Positions 34,837 to 47,883 of a stretch of DNA of 64,000 bases are shown here, one piece after another. A model generated the notes under the pieces. The model did not search any database, had not been told where the DNA came from, and worked only from the letters and a program-made list of their open reading frames with translations. Origin of the DNA: Pelomonas parva (GTDB lineage Bacteria > Pseudomonadota > Gammaproteobacteria > Burkholderiales > Burkholderiaceae_C); contig NZ_JBIGHV010000004.1 in the NCBI RefSeq assembly GCF_043555835.1, forward strand, positions 1-64,000, given 5' to 3'. The position numbers and the translations under genes are program-made. Positions within the stretch are counted from its first letter, which is position 1. The number at the start of each line of letters is the position of its first letter.

Positions 34837-35474
34837 GGGTTGTCCAGGTTGGTGATGGCTTCGTCCACCACCTGCTTCAGGCGCGCGTAGGCCTCGGCCG
34901 GCGCGGCGATGTCGCCGCCGATGCGCTGGCGCAGATCGTCGGGCTTGCCCGCCACGGCCAAGTTGACGAGGTCGCGGTAGCGGCGCAGCTGCGGCAAGGC
35001 CTTGCCGCAACCGTTGTCGCCGATGAGGGTCACCAGCGTGCGGTGGGCGCCGATGTCGTAATGCTGGTTGCGCTTGAGCAGCAGCGGGGGCAAGACCCGG
35101 CACAGCGTCTGCGGCTCGCGCACGGCCATCGCCTCCAGGCCGCGCGTGGCCGCCACGGCATGCAGGTCGGGCCGGCGCAGCTCCATCAGCAGCGCGGGCA
35201 GCGCCGGTTCGCCGAACGAGGCCAGCACGACGGCGCTGTTGTTGAGCTTGCCGAGGTCTTCCTCCTCGGTGAGCTTCTGCAGCAGGCCCAGCATTTCCTT
35301 GGTGTAGGACAGGTCAAGCTGGCGCTGCTTGATGGCCAGGTCCACCGAGTCCTTGATCCAGAAGCCCAGCACCAGGATGGTGATGCTGGCGATCAGCTTG
35401 GGTGCCTCCGCACCCATCCAGCCGAGCAGGCGGGCGGGCCAGGGCTTGGGCGGCGGCGGGGTGGGCTCCTGCAT
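34833..35474 (-). CDS. Membrane-anchored protein with HEAT-like repeats, unknown function
   Basis: A 213-residue protein: a short Pro-rich cytoplasmic start (EPTPPPPKPWPARLLGWM), one membrane helix at about 26-45 (LIASITILVLGFWIKDSV), then a helical domain with HEAT/Armadillo-like units (SAVVLASFGEPALPALLMELRR, LHAVAATRGLEAMAVREP, ALPQLRRYRDLVNLAV). The ATG at 35474 starts MQEPTPPPP; an upstream Met adds 23 non-family residues. It is the promoter-proximal gene of the three-gene unit. Function unknown; topology suggests a scaffold linking the membrane to soluble partners. Confidence 0.7.
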   Translation of the reverse strand: MQEPTPPPPKPWPARLLGWMGAEAPKLIASITILVLGFWIKDSVDLAIKQRQLDLSYTKEMLGLLQKLTEEEDLGKLNNSAVVLASFGEPALPALLMELRRPDLHAVAATRGLEAMAVREPQTLCRVLPPLLLKRNQHYDIGAHRTLVTLIGDNGCGKALPQLRRYRDLVNLAVAGKPDDLRQRIGGDIAAPAEAYARLKQVVDEAITNLDNP

Positions 35475-35594
35475 CGCCGCAGTGTGTGGTGTGCAGGCCG
35501 GCGGCCACAACCCCAGGATCATGGACGCGCCGCAGGGCGACATCTGCGGTCGCCACCTCGTTTACCCGAATGAGATCGGCATACCGTGCTGTTG

Positions 35595-35653
35595 TTATCA
35601 ATTTCAAGCGCAGCAAATGCGCACACATTCGGCCAAATCAGCACAATTGATAA
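35595..35653. promoter_or_regulatory. Inverted repeat upstream of the REC-GGDEF gene
   Basis: TTATCAATT at 35595-35603 and AATTGATAA at 35645-35653 form a perfect 9-bp inverted repeat with a 41-nt spacer, in an AT-rich island between the divergent unknown operon and the diguanylate cyclase gene (ATG 35714). It could be an operator pair for either transcript. No sigma-factor signature is certain. Confidence 0.35.
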
Positions 35654-35713
35654 AAACATCCAGCAAGCAAACCCGGACTCCCGGCGCGCAGCCGCTTGCA
35701 CAGGGAAGCCACC

Positions 35714-36661
<948 letters not shown>

Positions 36662-36663
36662 CC

Positions 36664-40746
<4,083 letters not shown>

Positions 40747-40797
40747 CAAGGTGGAGCGGCACGGCACTGTGGCAAACCCTGCCTAGAATCGCCGCCC

Positions 40798-41190
40798 ATG
40801 TTCCGTCAGCACCGCGCCCGCGCTCGCCACCATGCCTGGTGGTGTGTGGCCGTGCTCGTGCTGGGCATGCTGGCGCCGGGCATCAGCGCGGCGTTGGCGC
40901 ATGCGCGGGGCGACTTTTCGGCGTGGCAGGACGTCTGCCGCGCGCCGACGGCCTCGCCAGCCGGCCAGAAGGCCCAGCCCATCGAGGCGGCGCTGGACCT
41001 GCTGGCCAAGGGTCATTGCCCCGCCTGCCACATCGGCGGCGCCGACCTCGCCGGCCCACCGCCGGCGCCGGCCCAGGTGCTGCTGCGCAACGACCTCGTG
41101 GCCGAGGCGCCCGAGCGCTTCTGGACCGCCCCGGTCACCGCCCACGCCTGGCGGCCTGCCAGCGCCCGCGCACCTCCTGCATTGATCTGA
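40798..41190 (+). CDS. DUF2946-like small exported protein with CPxCH motif
   Basis: A 130-residue protein with an N-terminal hydrophobic helix (WWCVAVLVLGMLAPGISAAL, about 14-33) and the metal-like motif HCPACH (His73, Cys74, Cys77, His78). This matches the DUF2946 group, usually found next to TonB receptors and copper proteins. A TAGAAT -10-like element lies just upstream of the ATG. First gene of the metal block; the following TonB receptor begins 90 bp later. I infer copper binding in the periplasm; CPACH could also read as heme-binding, but the context favours metal. Confidence 0.78.
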   Translation: MFRQHRARARHHAWWCVAVLVLGMLAPGISAALAHARGDFSAWQDVCRAPTASPAGQKAQPIEAALDLLAKGHCPACHIGGADLAGPPPAPAQVLLRNDLVAEAPERFWTAPVTAHAWRPASARAPPALI

Positions 41191-41280
41191 GCACTGTGCC
41201 CGCCCCGGCGGCCTGACGGCCCCGGGCACTGCCCCATGCCGCACCGGCAGGGGCCTGACTCCGATCACTGCAGTTTTCCA

Positions 41281-43605
41281 ATGACCAAGCACACCCTCAC
41301 GGGGCTGGCGCTCGCCTGCCTCGCCCCCGCCCTCGCGCACGCCCAGGGCGTGGCCACCGACGCCCAGCTCACCCCCGTCACCGTCAACGGCACGGCCAGC
41401 AAGACCGGCCTGCCCGCCGCCGTGCCCGGCACCACGGCCAGCAAGACGGCCGAGCAGCTGCGCGAGCAAAACCTCTTCAACCCCGAAGACGCGCTGAACT
41501 ACGCGCCCGGCACCACCGTGCGCAAGCGCTACCTCGGCGACCGCAATGCGCTGCTGGCCGGCCGCAGCTTCGGCACGCTGCAGCCGTCGCGCGCGCTGGT
41601 CTACCTTGACGGCTACCTCATCAGCAACTTCCTGGGCCGCTTCGACGCGCCGCGCTGGAACATGATCTCGCCCGAGGCCATCGCCCGCGTGGACCTGCTG
41701 TACGGCCCGTTCTCGGCGCTGTTCCCCGGCAACTCCATCGGCACCACGGTGGCCGTGAGCCAGCGCGTGCCGCAGGGCTTCGAACTGTCCGGCCGGCTGA
41801 TCGCCAGCAGTCAGACCTTCAAGCAGTACGGCCAGGCCGAGCGCTTCAATGCCGGCCAGTTCTCGCTGCATGTGGCCAACCGCTTCGACGGCGGCCTGTG
41901 GCTGAGCGCCGACCTGAACCACCAGGACGCCACCTCCCAGCCCATGCAATACCAGACCGTCGTGGCCAACGCGGCGGGCAGCTTCCCCAACGTGACGGGC
42001 ACGCCCACCACCGTCACGGGCATCGTCTACGACACCGACCCCAAGGGCCTGAAGCGCGCCGTGTTTGGCGCCAACGCCGGCGCCATCGACCACACCGTGC
42101 AGGACACCCTCAACCTGCGCGGCGGCCTCATGCTCACGCCCACGCTGGAGGCCAGCGCGATGGCTTCCTGGTGGCATAACGACACCGAAACGCGCAACGA
42201 CAGCTGGCTGCGCGATGCGTCGGGCAACACGGTCTGGTCCGGCGTGGTGACCGACGGCACCAACCGCTTCAGCATCCCCGCCAGCGGCTTCGCGCCCTCC
42301 ACGAGGCTGGAGACCCACCAGCAGCTCGGCGCCACGCTCAAGACCAAGCGCGGCCCGGGCTGGAACGGCTCCCTGGTGGTGTCGGACTACCGGCTGCTGA
42401 AGGACGACAACCGCCAGGCCAACAACCCCGACCCTGTGGCGGCAGGCGGCGGCGCCGGCAGCCTGACGCTGCGCGACGGCACCGGCTGGAACACCGCCGA
42501 GGTGCAGGCCAGCTACACGCCCACGGCAGGTGACTCGGGCGGTGGCCGCCACAGCCTGGCCCTGGGTCTGCACCGCAACGGCTACCGGCTGGAAAACGCC
42601 GTCAACAACGTCGCTGACTGGCGCAGCGACACGGGCACCCAGGCGCAGTTCTACGGCGGCAAGACCGAGATCACGGCGGTCTATGTGCAGGACGCCTGGC
42701 GCGTGGCCGACGACTGGCTGCTGACCCTGGGCTGGCGCGAGGAGCGCTTCAAGACCTTCGCCGGCCGCCAGCTCGGTGGCGGCGTGACGGTCAACTATGA
42801 CGGCCGCACGCTGACCGGCAGCTCGCCCAAGGCCGCACTGGCCTGGGCCGCGACCGACCGCCTGCTGCTCAAGGCCAGCCTGGGCCGCGGTGTGCGCTTC
42901 CCCAACGTGGAGGAGCTGTACAACGGCACCGTCACCGCCACCAGCCAGACGCTGTCCGACCCCACCCTGAAGGCCGAGACGGGCGACGCCTTCGAGCTCA
43001 GCGCCGAGCAGGACTGGGACCGCCAGCGCCTGCGCGTGTCGCTGTACTGGGACGACGTGCGCGACGCCATCCTGCGCCAGTCCACCACCGACGCCGCCGT
43101 CTGCAAGACCACGGCCACCGGCGCCAGCAACTACACCTGCGTGCAGAACGTGGACCGCGTGAAGACCCGCGGCATCGAGCTGGCCTGGCAGGCGCAAGAC
43201 CTGGTACTGAAGGGCCTGACGCTGGAGGCCAGCGCGGCCTACACCTTCAAGAGCGAAGTCACCGCCAACAGCCGCGACCCGGCCATGGTGGGCCAATGGT
43301 GGCTGCGCGTGCCGCGCACCCGCGCCGCGCTGCAGGCCAGCTACCGGCCCGATGCGCAATGGCTGCTCGCTGCCGGTTTTCGCCACCAGGGCCGCGCCTA
43401 CAACGACACCTACAACCTGGACGTGAACCCCTACGTCTACGGCGGCGTCTCCAAGGTCAACCAGCTCGACCTGCGCGGCGCCTACAAGTTCAGCCGCCAG
43501 CTGGAACTGGCCCTGGGCGTCAACAACCTGACCGACCAGCTGGCCTACCAGAGCCACCCCTACCCGGGCCGCACGCTGTTCGCTGAAGTGCGCTTCAACC
43601 GCTGA
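41281..43605 (+). CDS. TonB-dependent outer-membrane receptor, first of two
   Basis: A 774-residue receptor. Signal peptide KHTLTGLALACLAPALAHAQ; a TonB-box-like TPVTVNG follows. The plug contains LNYAPGTTVRKRYLGDRNAL and a DLLYGPFSALFPGNS segment, and the barrel ends VNNLTDQLAYQSHPYPGRTLFAEVRFNR with the aromatic C-terminus. Translated with the PepSY gene 10 bp downstream. Its ligand cannot be read from sequence; a copper complex or siderophore-like chelate is suggested by the DUF2946, PCu(A)C and PepSY neighbours. Confidence 0.93.
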   Translation: MTKHTLTGLALACLAPALAHAQGVATDAQLTPVTVNGTASKTGLPAAVPGTTASKTAEQLREQNLFNPEDALNYAPGTTVRKRYLGDRNALLAGRSFGTLQPSRALVYLDGYLISNFLGRFDAPRWNMISPEAIARVDLLYGPFSALFPGNSIGTTVAVSQRVPQGFELSGRLIASSQTFKQYGQAERFNAGQFSLHVANRFDGGLWLSADLNHQDATSQPMQYQTVVANAAGSFPNVTGTPTTVTGIVYDTDPKGLKRAVFGANAGAIDHTVQDTLNLRGGLMLTPTLEASAMASWWHNDTETRNDSWLRDASGNTVWSGVVTDGTNRFSIPASGFAPSTRLETHQQLGATLKTKRGPGWNGSLVVSDYRLLKDDNRQANNPDPVAAGGGAGSLTLRDGTGWNTAEVQASYTPTAGDSGGGRHSLALGLHRNGYRLENAVNNVADWRSDTGTQAQFYGGKTEITAVYVQDAWRVADDWLLTLGWREERFKTFAGRQLGGGVTVNYDGRTLTGSSPKAALAWAATDRLLLKASLGRGVRFPNVEELYNGTVTATSQTLSDPTLKAETGDAFELSAEQDWDRQRLRVSLYWDDVRDAILRQSTTDAAVCKTTATGASNYTCVQNVDRVKTRGIELAWQAQDLVLKGLTLEASAAYTFKSEVTANSRDPAMVGQWWLRVPRTRAALQASYRPDAQWLLAAGFRHQGRAYNDTYNLDVNPYVYGGVSKVNQLDLRGAYKFSRQLELALGVNNLTDQLAYQSHPYPGRTLFAEVRFNR

Positions 43606-43615
43606 GGGACAGCAC

Positions 43616-44932
43616 ATGAGCACGCTCTCCTCGTCGTCCGCGCTGAACCGGCTGTTCTGGCGCCTCCACTTCTGGGCCGGCCTCATCAGCTCGCCCATCA
43701 TCCTGTTCGCCGCGCTGACCGGCCTGCTCTACGTCTTCACGCCGCAGATCGAGGCCTGGCGGCATGCGGACGTGGACCGTGTGAATGTGGGTTCACAGCG
43801 CCTGCCGCTCGATGTGCAGGTGCAGGCCGCGCTGGCCGCAGCACCCGATGCGGCGCTGCGCCACGTCGTGTCGGCCCATGCGGCGGATGACAGCACGCAG
43901 GTCTGGCTGCGCGCGCCGCACGCCCACCACGGCGCCGGCGGCGAGCATGACCACGGCTTGCCGTCGGGCAGCATCGTCTACGTGAACCCCTACACCGGCC
44001 AGGTGCTGGGCCAGCTGCAGGAGATGGACCGCTTCAAGACCTGGGCCAAGAAGCTGCACTCCAACGCGTTGCAGGGTGACGGCTGGCGCTGGCTGATCGA
44101 GCTGGGTGCGAGCTGGATGCTGGTGCTGTTTGCCACCGGCCTGGTCATGTGGTGGCCCAGGCCGCAGGCCCGAGGCGGCGACGGCTGGCGCGCGCTGGTG
44201 CCCCGCTGGGGGCGCGGACGGGCCACCTGGCGTGACCTGCATGCGGTGGTGGCCATTGCGCTGGGCCTGGTGCTGGCCGTCGTGCTGGTGACCGGGCTGA
44301 CCTGGGCCGAGCACAGCGGCAAGCGCTTTCGCGACATGCAGCGTTCGTTGTCCCAGGACGCCCCGAGGGCGCCCAAGGGCTTGCAGTCCACCGCCGCTGA
44401 AAGCCCGCACCTGAGCTGGCAGGCTGCCTACGACACGGCGCGCAGCCGGGCACCCGACATCGCCATGCAGCTCACGCCGCCGGCCGGCAAGGACGGCGTC
44501 TGGCGCGCCGAGAACTTCGACCGCAGCCAGCCCACCGGCCGCTTCAGCCTGGCGCTGGACGCACGAACCGGCGCCACGCTGTTTGCGAGCGGCTGGTACG
44601 ACTTCCCCGCGCTGGCCCAGGCCACGGCGGTGGGCATCCCCTTCCACCGCGGCGAGTTCGGCGTATGGAACCAGGTGCTGCTGGCCTTGGCCGCGCTGGC
44701 GGCGGTGTTCTCGGTCGTCTCCGGCTTCGTCATGTGGTGGCAGCGCCGGCCGCGCGGCAAGGTCGCTGCGCCCACGCTGCCGGCGCGCACGCTGAAGGCC
44801 GTGCCGCTGTGGCTGTGGCCGCTGATGGCTGCGCTCGGCTGGGCGATGCCGGTGTTTGGCTGGAGCCTGCTGGCCTTCGTGGCGCTGGAGGGGCTGGCCG
44901 CCCTGGCGCCGCGTCGCAAGACGGCGCACTGA
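43616..44932 (+). CDS. PepSY-domain membrane protein with His-rich loop, first of two
   Basis: A 438-residue PepSY_TM (PiuB-like) protein, the type often paired with siderophore receptors as an inner-membrane reductase or transporter. It starts WRLHFWAGLISSPIILFAALTGLLYVF, has four membrane segments and RDLHAVVAIALGLVLAVVLVTGL. A His-rich periplasmic loop at residues 102-113 (HAHHGAGGEHDH) is a plausible metal-binding insert. It follows the TonB receptor by 10 bp and precedes a small membrane gene. Confidence 0.9.
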   Translation: MSTLSSSSALNRLFWRLHFWAGLISSPIILFAALTGLLYVFTPQIEAWRHADVDRVNVGSQRLPLDVQVQAALAAAPDAALRHVVSAHAADDSTQVWLRAPHAHHGAGGEHDHGLPSGSIVYVNPYTGQVLGQLQEMDRFKTWAKKLHSNALQGDGWRWLIELGASWMLVLFATGLVMWWPRPQARGGDGWRALVPRWGRGRATWRDLHAVVAIALGLVLAVVLVTGLTWAEHSGKRFRDMQRSLSQDAPRAPKGLQSTAAESPHLSWQAAYDTARSRAPDIAMQLTPPAGKDGVWRAENFDRSQPTGRFSLALDARTGATLFASGWYDFPALAQATAVGIPFHRGEFGVWNQVLLALAALAAVFSVVSGFVMWWQRRPRGKVAAPTLPARTLKAVPLWLWPLMAALGWAMPVFGWSLLAFVALEGLAALAPRRKTAH

Positions 44933-44942
44933 GCCCCCACCC

Positions 44943-45113
44943 ATGAGGTTCACCCACCTGCTGCTGCGCGCCGCCGCGCACGGGCTCATCGGCATCACGC
45001 TGGGCCTGGCCACCTGGCTGATCGCCGACAGCCTGCCGCTGGCCTTCCAGGCACCCGCTGGCACGGCCAGCTGCCCCAGTCCCTCTTTCCTCACCCCTGG
45101 AGAAGCCACATGA
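44943..45113 (+). CDS. Small membrane protein between PepSY and PCu(A)C
   Basis: A 56-residue frame: ATG at 44943, one hydrophobic segment (LLLRAAAHGLIGITLGLATWLIADS trimmed to about residues 6-30), then an Ala/Pro/Ser-rich tail with one cysteine. Its stop overlaps the PCu(A)C ATG by 4 bp, and it starts 10 bp after the PepSY gene. The tight placement argues for translation. No family recognised. Confidence 0.58.
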   Translation: MRFTHLLLRAAAHGLIGITLGLATWLIADSLPLAFQAPAGTASCPSPSFLTPGEAT

Positions 45114-45565
45114 ATATCCGCCCCATCCTGCTCGCCACCTGCATCGCCTGCGCCGCCGCGCCGGCCGCCGCGCAAGTCGTCGTCAAGGACGCCTGGGTGC
45201 GCGCCACCGTCGCCCAGCAAAAGGCCACCGGCGCCTTCCTGCAGATCACCTCGCCCAGCGATGCCCGGCTCGTGGCCGTCAGCGCGGTTGGTGTGCCCAT
45301 CGTCGAGATCCACGAAATGTCCATGCACGACGGCGTCATGAAGATGCGCGCGGTGCCGTCGCTGGCCCTGCCGGCCGGCCAGGCCGTCGCCCTGAAGCCC
45401 GGCGGCTACCACGTGATGCTGATGGACCTGAAGCAAGCCCTGCCCGCCGGCAGCACGCTGCCACTGACGCTGGTCGTCGAAGACAAGGCCGGCAAGCGCG
45501 AGCGCATCGAGGTGCAGGCCCAGGTCCGCGCGCCAGGCGCCGCCCAGCCCGCGCACGGGCACTGA
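45110..45565 (+). CDS. Periplasmic copper chaperone PCu(A)C
   Basis: A 151-residue copper chaperone that carries Cu(I) to cytochrome oxidase or other periplasmic sites. Signal peptide RPILLATCIACAAAPAAAQ, then VVVKDAWVRATVAQQKATGAF, the family start. The copper motif is intact: His68, Met79, His101 and Met103, matching H-X10-M-X21-H-X-M exactly. A C-terminal AHGH could add metal affinity. It sits between two TonB/PepSY sets and gives the strongest indication that the block handles copper. Confidence 0.95.
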   Translation: MNIRPILLATCIACAAAPAAAQVVVKDAWVRATVAQQKATGAFLQITSPSDARLVAVSAVGVPIVEIHEMSMHDGVMKMRAVPSLALPAGQAVALKPGGYHVMLMDLKQALPAGSTLPLTLVVEDKAGKRERIEVQAQVRAPGAAQPAHGH

Positions 45566-45595
45566 CACCGCAACCTCCAACCACCGAATCCCGCC

Positions 45596-47671
45596 ATGCA
45601 CCCCATCTCCCGCGCTCTGCTGTCCGCGCTCGTCATCAGCCCCTGCGCCGTCGCGCAATCTCCCACCACCCCGGCCGGCCAGTTGCCGGCCGTGCTCGTC
45701 ACCGGCAAGACCACGGCCGACCCCGTCGGCAAGGTGCTGGCCGCCGAGCAGGCCGCCACACCCGGCGCCGTGACCCTCGTCGACGGCGAAGACCTGCGCC
45801 AGCGCAACGTCACCAGCCTGGCCGACGCGCTGCGCTATGTGCCCGGCCTGTGGGTGGCCAGCGGCTCCACCGGCGACTCCACCTTCTTCTCCGCGCGCGG
45901 CTCCAACCTGGACGCCACCAACTACGACGGCAATGGCATCAAGCTGCTGGTCGACGGCTTGCCCGTCACCGCCGCCGACGGCAACAACCACAACCGTGAT
46001 GTCGACCCGCTGTCGGCCCGCTATGCCGTCGTCGCGCGCGGCGCCAACGCGCTGACCTATGGCGCCAGCACGCTGGGCGGCGCCATCGACTTCATCACGC
46101 CCACCGCCCGCGACGGCGCGGCCAACGAGGTGCTCGTCAATGGCGGCAGCCACGGCCAGCGACAGGCCCGCGCCACCGTGGGCACGGTGGCCGGCGCCTT
46201 CGACGGGCTGCTTACCGTCGAGGGCAAGCGCAGCGACGGCTACCGCGACCACCAGCGCCAGCAACGCAGCGGCCTGTATGCCAACGCCGGCGTGCAGTTG
46301 GGCGACGGCGTGCAGACCCGCTTCTACGCCACCGCCATCGACAACGAACAGCAGCTGCCAGGTGGCCTGACGCGCGACGAATGGCAGGCCAACCCGCGCC
46401 AGGCCCAGGCCGCCGCCGCGGCTGGCGACTACCAGTACAACGTCAAGACCTGGCGCCTGGCCAACAAGACGAGCTGGCAGATCGATGCCGACAGCAGCCT
46501 CACCGCCGGTCTGTCCCACGAGCGCCAGCAGCTCTTCCACCCCATCGTCTACGCGCCACCCTACTTCAGCCTGCTGATCGACACCGAACAGCGCAACACC
46601 GGCGCCACGCTGCGCTACCAGCGCCGCGCTGGCGCGCACGACCTGCTCATGGGCCTCAACTACGGCCGCATGACGGTCAAGGGCACAAACGACAGCTACA
46701 CGCCAGGCACGTGGTTGCAGACGCCGTTCACGCGTGTGGACAACAGCGCCGACAGCCTGGAGTTGTTCCTCATGGACCGCTGGCAGTTCGCGCCGGGCTG
46801 GACAGCCGTGTACGGCGCCCAGGCCGTCAACGCCAGCCGCGAGATCCGCAACACCAGCGTGCCGGGCGGCGTGCTGCGCAACCCCAAGGCCGACTACGAC
46901 AGCATCAACCCCCGTGCCGGCCTGATCCGCCAGCTCACGCCAGCAGTGCAGCTCTTCGCCAACCTGAGCCGCCTGTACGAGGCGCCCACGACCTATGAGC
47001 TGGAGGACGACGCGCGCGCCGACGGCTCGACGCTCAAGGCCATGAAGGGCACCGTCGCCGAGATCGGCACGCGCGGCAGCCTCACCGAGGGCCGCCACCG
47101 CTGGCACTGGGAGACGGCGCTGTACTGGGGCAAGCTCAGCGACGAGATCCTGTCGCGCGAGAAGCCGGGCGCGCCGGGCACCAGCCTGTCGATGAACGCC
47201 GGCGGCACCGTGCACGCGGGCGTGGAAGCCCTGCTCGGGGCCAGCCTGGCACTGGACGACGCGGGCACGCACCGCATCGAGCCGCTGGTCAACGCGACGC
47301 TGAATCACTTCAAGTTCAAGGGCGACACCGTCTACGGCGACCGCGACCTGCCGGCCGCGCCGAAGTACGCGGTCAAGGGCGAGCTGCTGTACCGCCATGC
47401 CAGCGGCTTCTTCGCCGGCCCGACCTTCGACATCGTCGGCGCCCGCTGGGCCGATTTCAGCAACACCTACAAGGTCGATTCGTACACGCTGTGGGGCCTG
47501 CGCGCCGGCTTGAGCGGCCAGCGCTGGGAGGTCTATGCCGAGGCGCGCAACCTGGCGGACAAGGCCTATGTGTCGCTATTCAGCGTGCAGGACAAGGCGG
47601 CGGCCAATGCCGCCATCCTGTCTCCGGGCGAGCCGCGCTCGTTCTACGTCGGTGCGCGCCTGAAGTTCTGA
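45596..47671 (+). CDS. TonB-dependent outer-membrane receptor, second of two
   Basis: A 691-residue receptor. Signal peptide SRALLSALVISPCAVAQ; the TonB-box-like PAVLVTGK follows, then plug motifs LADALRYVPGLWVAS and GSNLDATNYDGNGIKLLVDG. The barrel ends AILSPGEPRSFYVGARLKF. It lies 30 bp after PCu(A)C, so it is probably in the same transcript. The plug and barrel resemble FecA/OprC-type receptors more than the first receptor does, but I cannot name the ligand. The next PepSY gene follows after a repeat-containing gap. Confidence 0.92.
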   Translation: MHPISRALLSALVISPCAVAQSPTTPAGQLPAVLVTGKTTADPVGKVLAAEQAATPGAVTLVDGEDLRQRNVTSLADALRYVPGLWVASGSTGDSTFFSARGSNLDATNYDGNGIKLLVDGLPVTAADGNNHNRDVDPLSARYAVVARGANALTYGASTLGGAIDFITPTARDGAANEVLVNGGSHGQRQARATVGTVAGAFDGLLTVEGKRSDGYRDHQRQQRSGLYANAGVQLGDGVQTRFYATAIDNEQQLPGGLTRDEWQANPRQAQAAAAAGDYQYNVKTWRLANKTSWQIDADSSLTAGLSHERQQLFHPIVYAPPYFSLLIDTEQRNTGATLRYQRRAGAHDLLMGLNYGRMTVKGTNDSYTPGTWLQTPFTRVDNSADSLELFLMDRWQFAPGWTAVYGAQAVNASREIRNTSVPGGVLRNPKADYDSINPRAGLIRQLTPAVQLFANLSRLYEAPTTYELEDDARADGSTLKAMKGTVAEIGTRGSLTEGRHRWHWETALYWGKLSDEILSREKPGAPGTSLSMNAGGTVHAGVEALLGASLALDDAGTHRIEPLVNATLNHFKFKGDTVYGDRDLPAAPKYAVKGELLYRHASGFFAGPTFDIVGARWADFSNTYKVDSYTLWGLRAGLSGQRWEVYAEARNLADKAYVSLFSVQDKAAANAAILSPGEPRSFYVGARLKF

Positions 47672-47728
47672 AGTGAAACTGAAGCCCCTCGCTCAGTCTT
47701 GCCGCGCTGAACGCGCGCACGCCCAGTC

Positions 47729-47820
47729 GGCCCCCCGAGGGGGCGGCGATGCTTGCGGCATCGTGCCGCAAGCATCGCCAACGCGGGCCGGCTTGGGAGC
47801 GGCCCGGCGCTCGGCCCGAA
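47729..47820. repeat. Dispersed palindromic repeat, copy 2 of 2
   Basis: Matches 27503-27594 over its full 92 bp. Its core is a perfect 14-bp inverted repeat, CGATGCTTGCGGCA at 47747-47760 and its complement at 47764-47777, with a 3-nt TCG loop. It lies in the 212-bp gap between the second TonB receptor and the second PepSY gene (47672-47883). The rest of the gap shows nothing else identifiable. Confidence 0.85.
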
Positions 47821-47883
47821 ATGCACCCGTTTCATCCCCTGCGGGTGACGCGTAGCGCCATGAAAAACTGAAATGCAGACCCG

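Noticed and set aside
35519..35701. 60-residue minus-strand frame with a hydrophobic stretch
   Set aside because: Overlaps the regulatory gap, no ribosome site and no coupling to neighbours.
43793..47398. 1201-residue antisense frame across the metal block
   Set aside because: Runs antisense to four well-supported genes; composition typical of GC-rich shadow frames.
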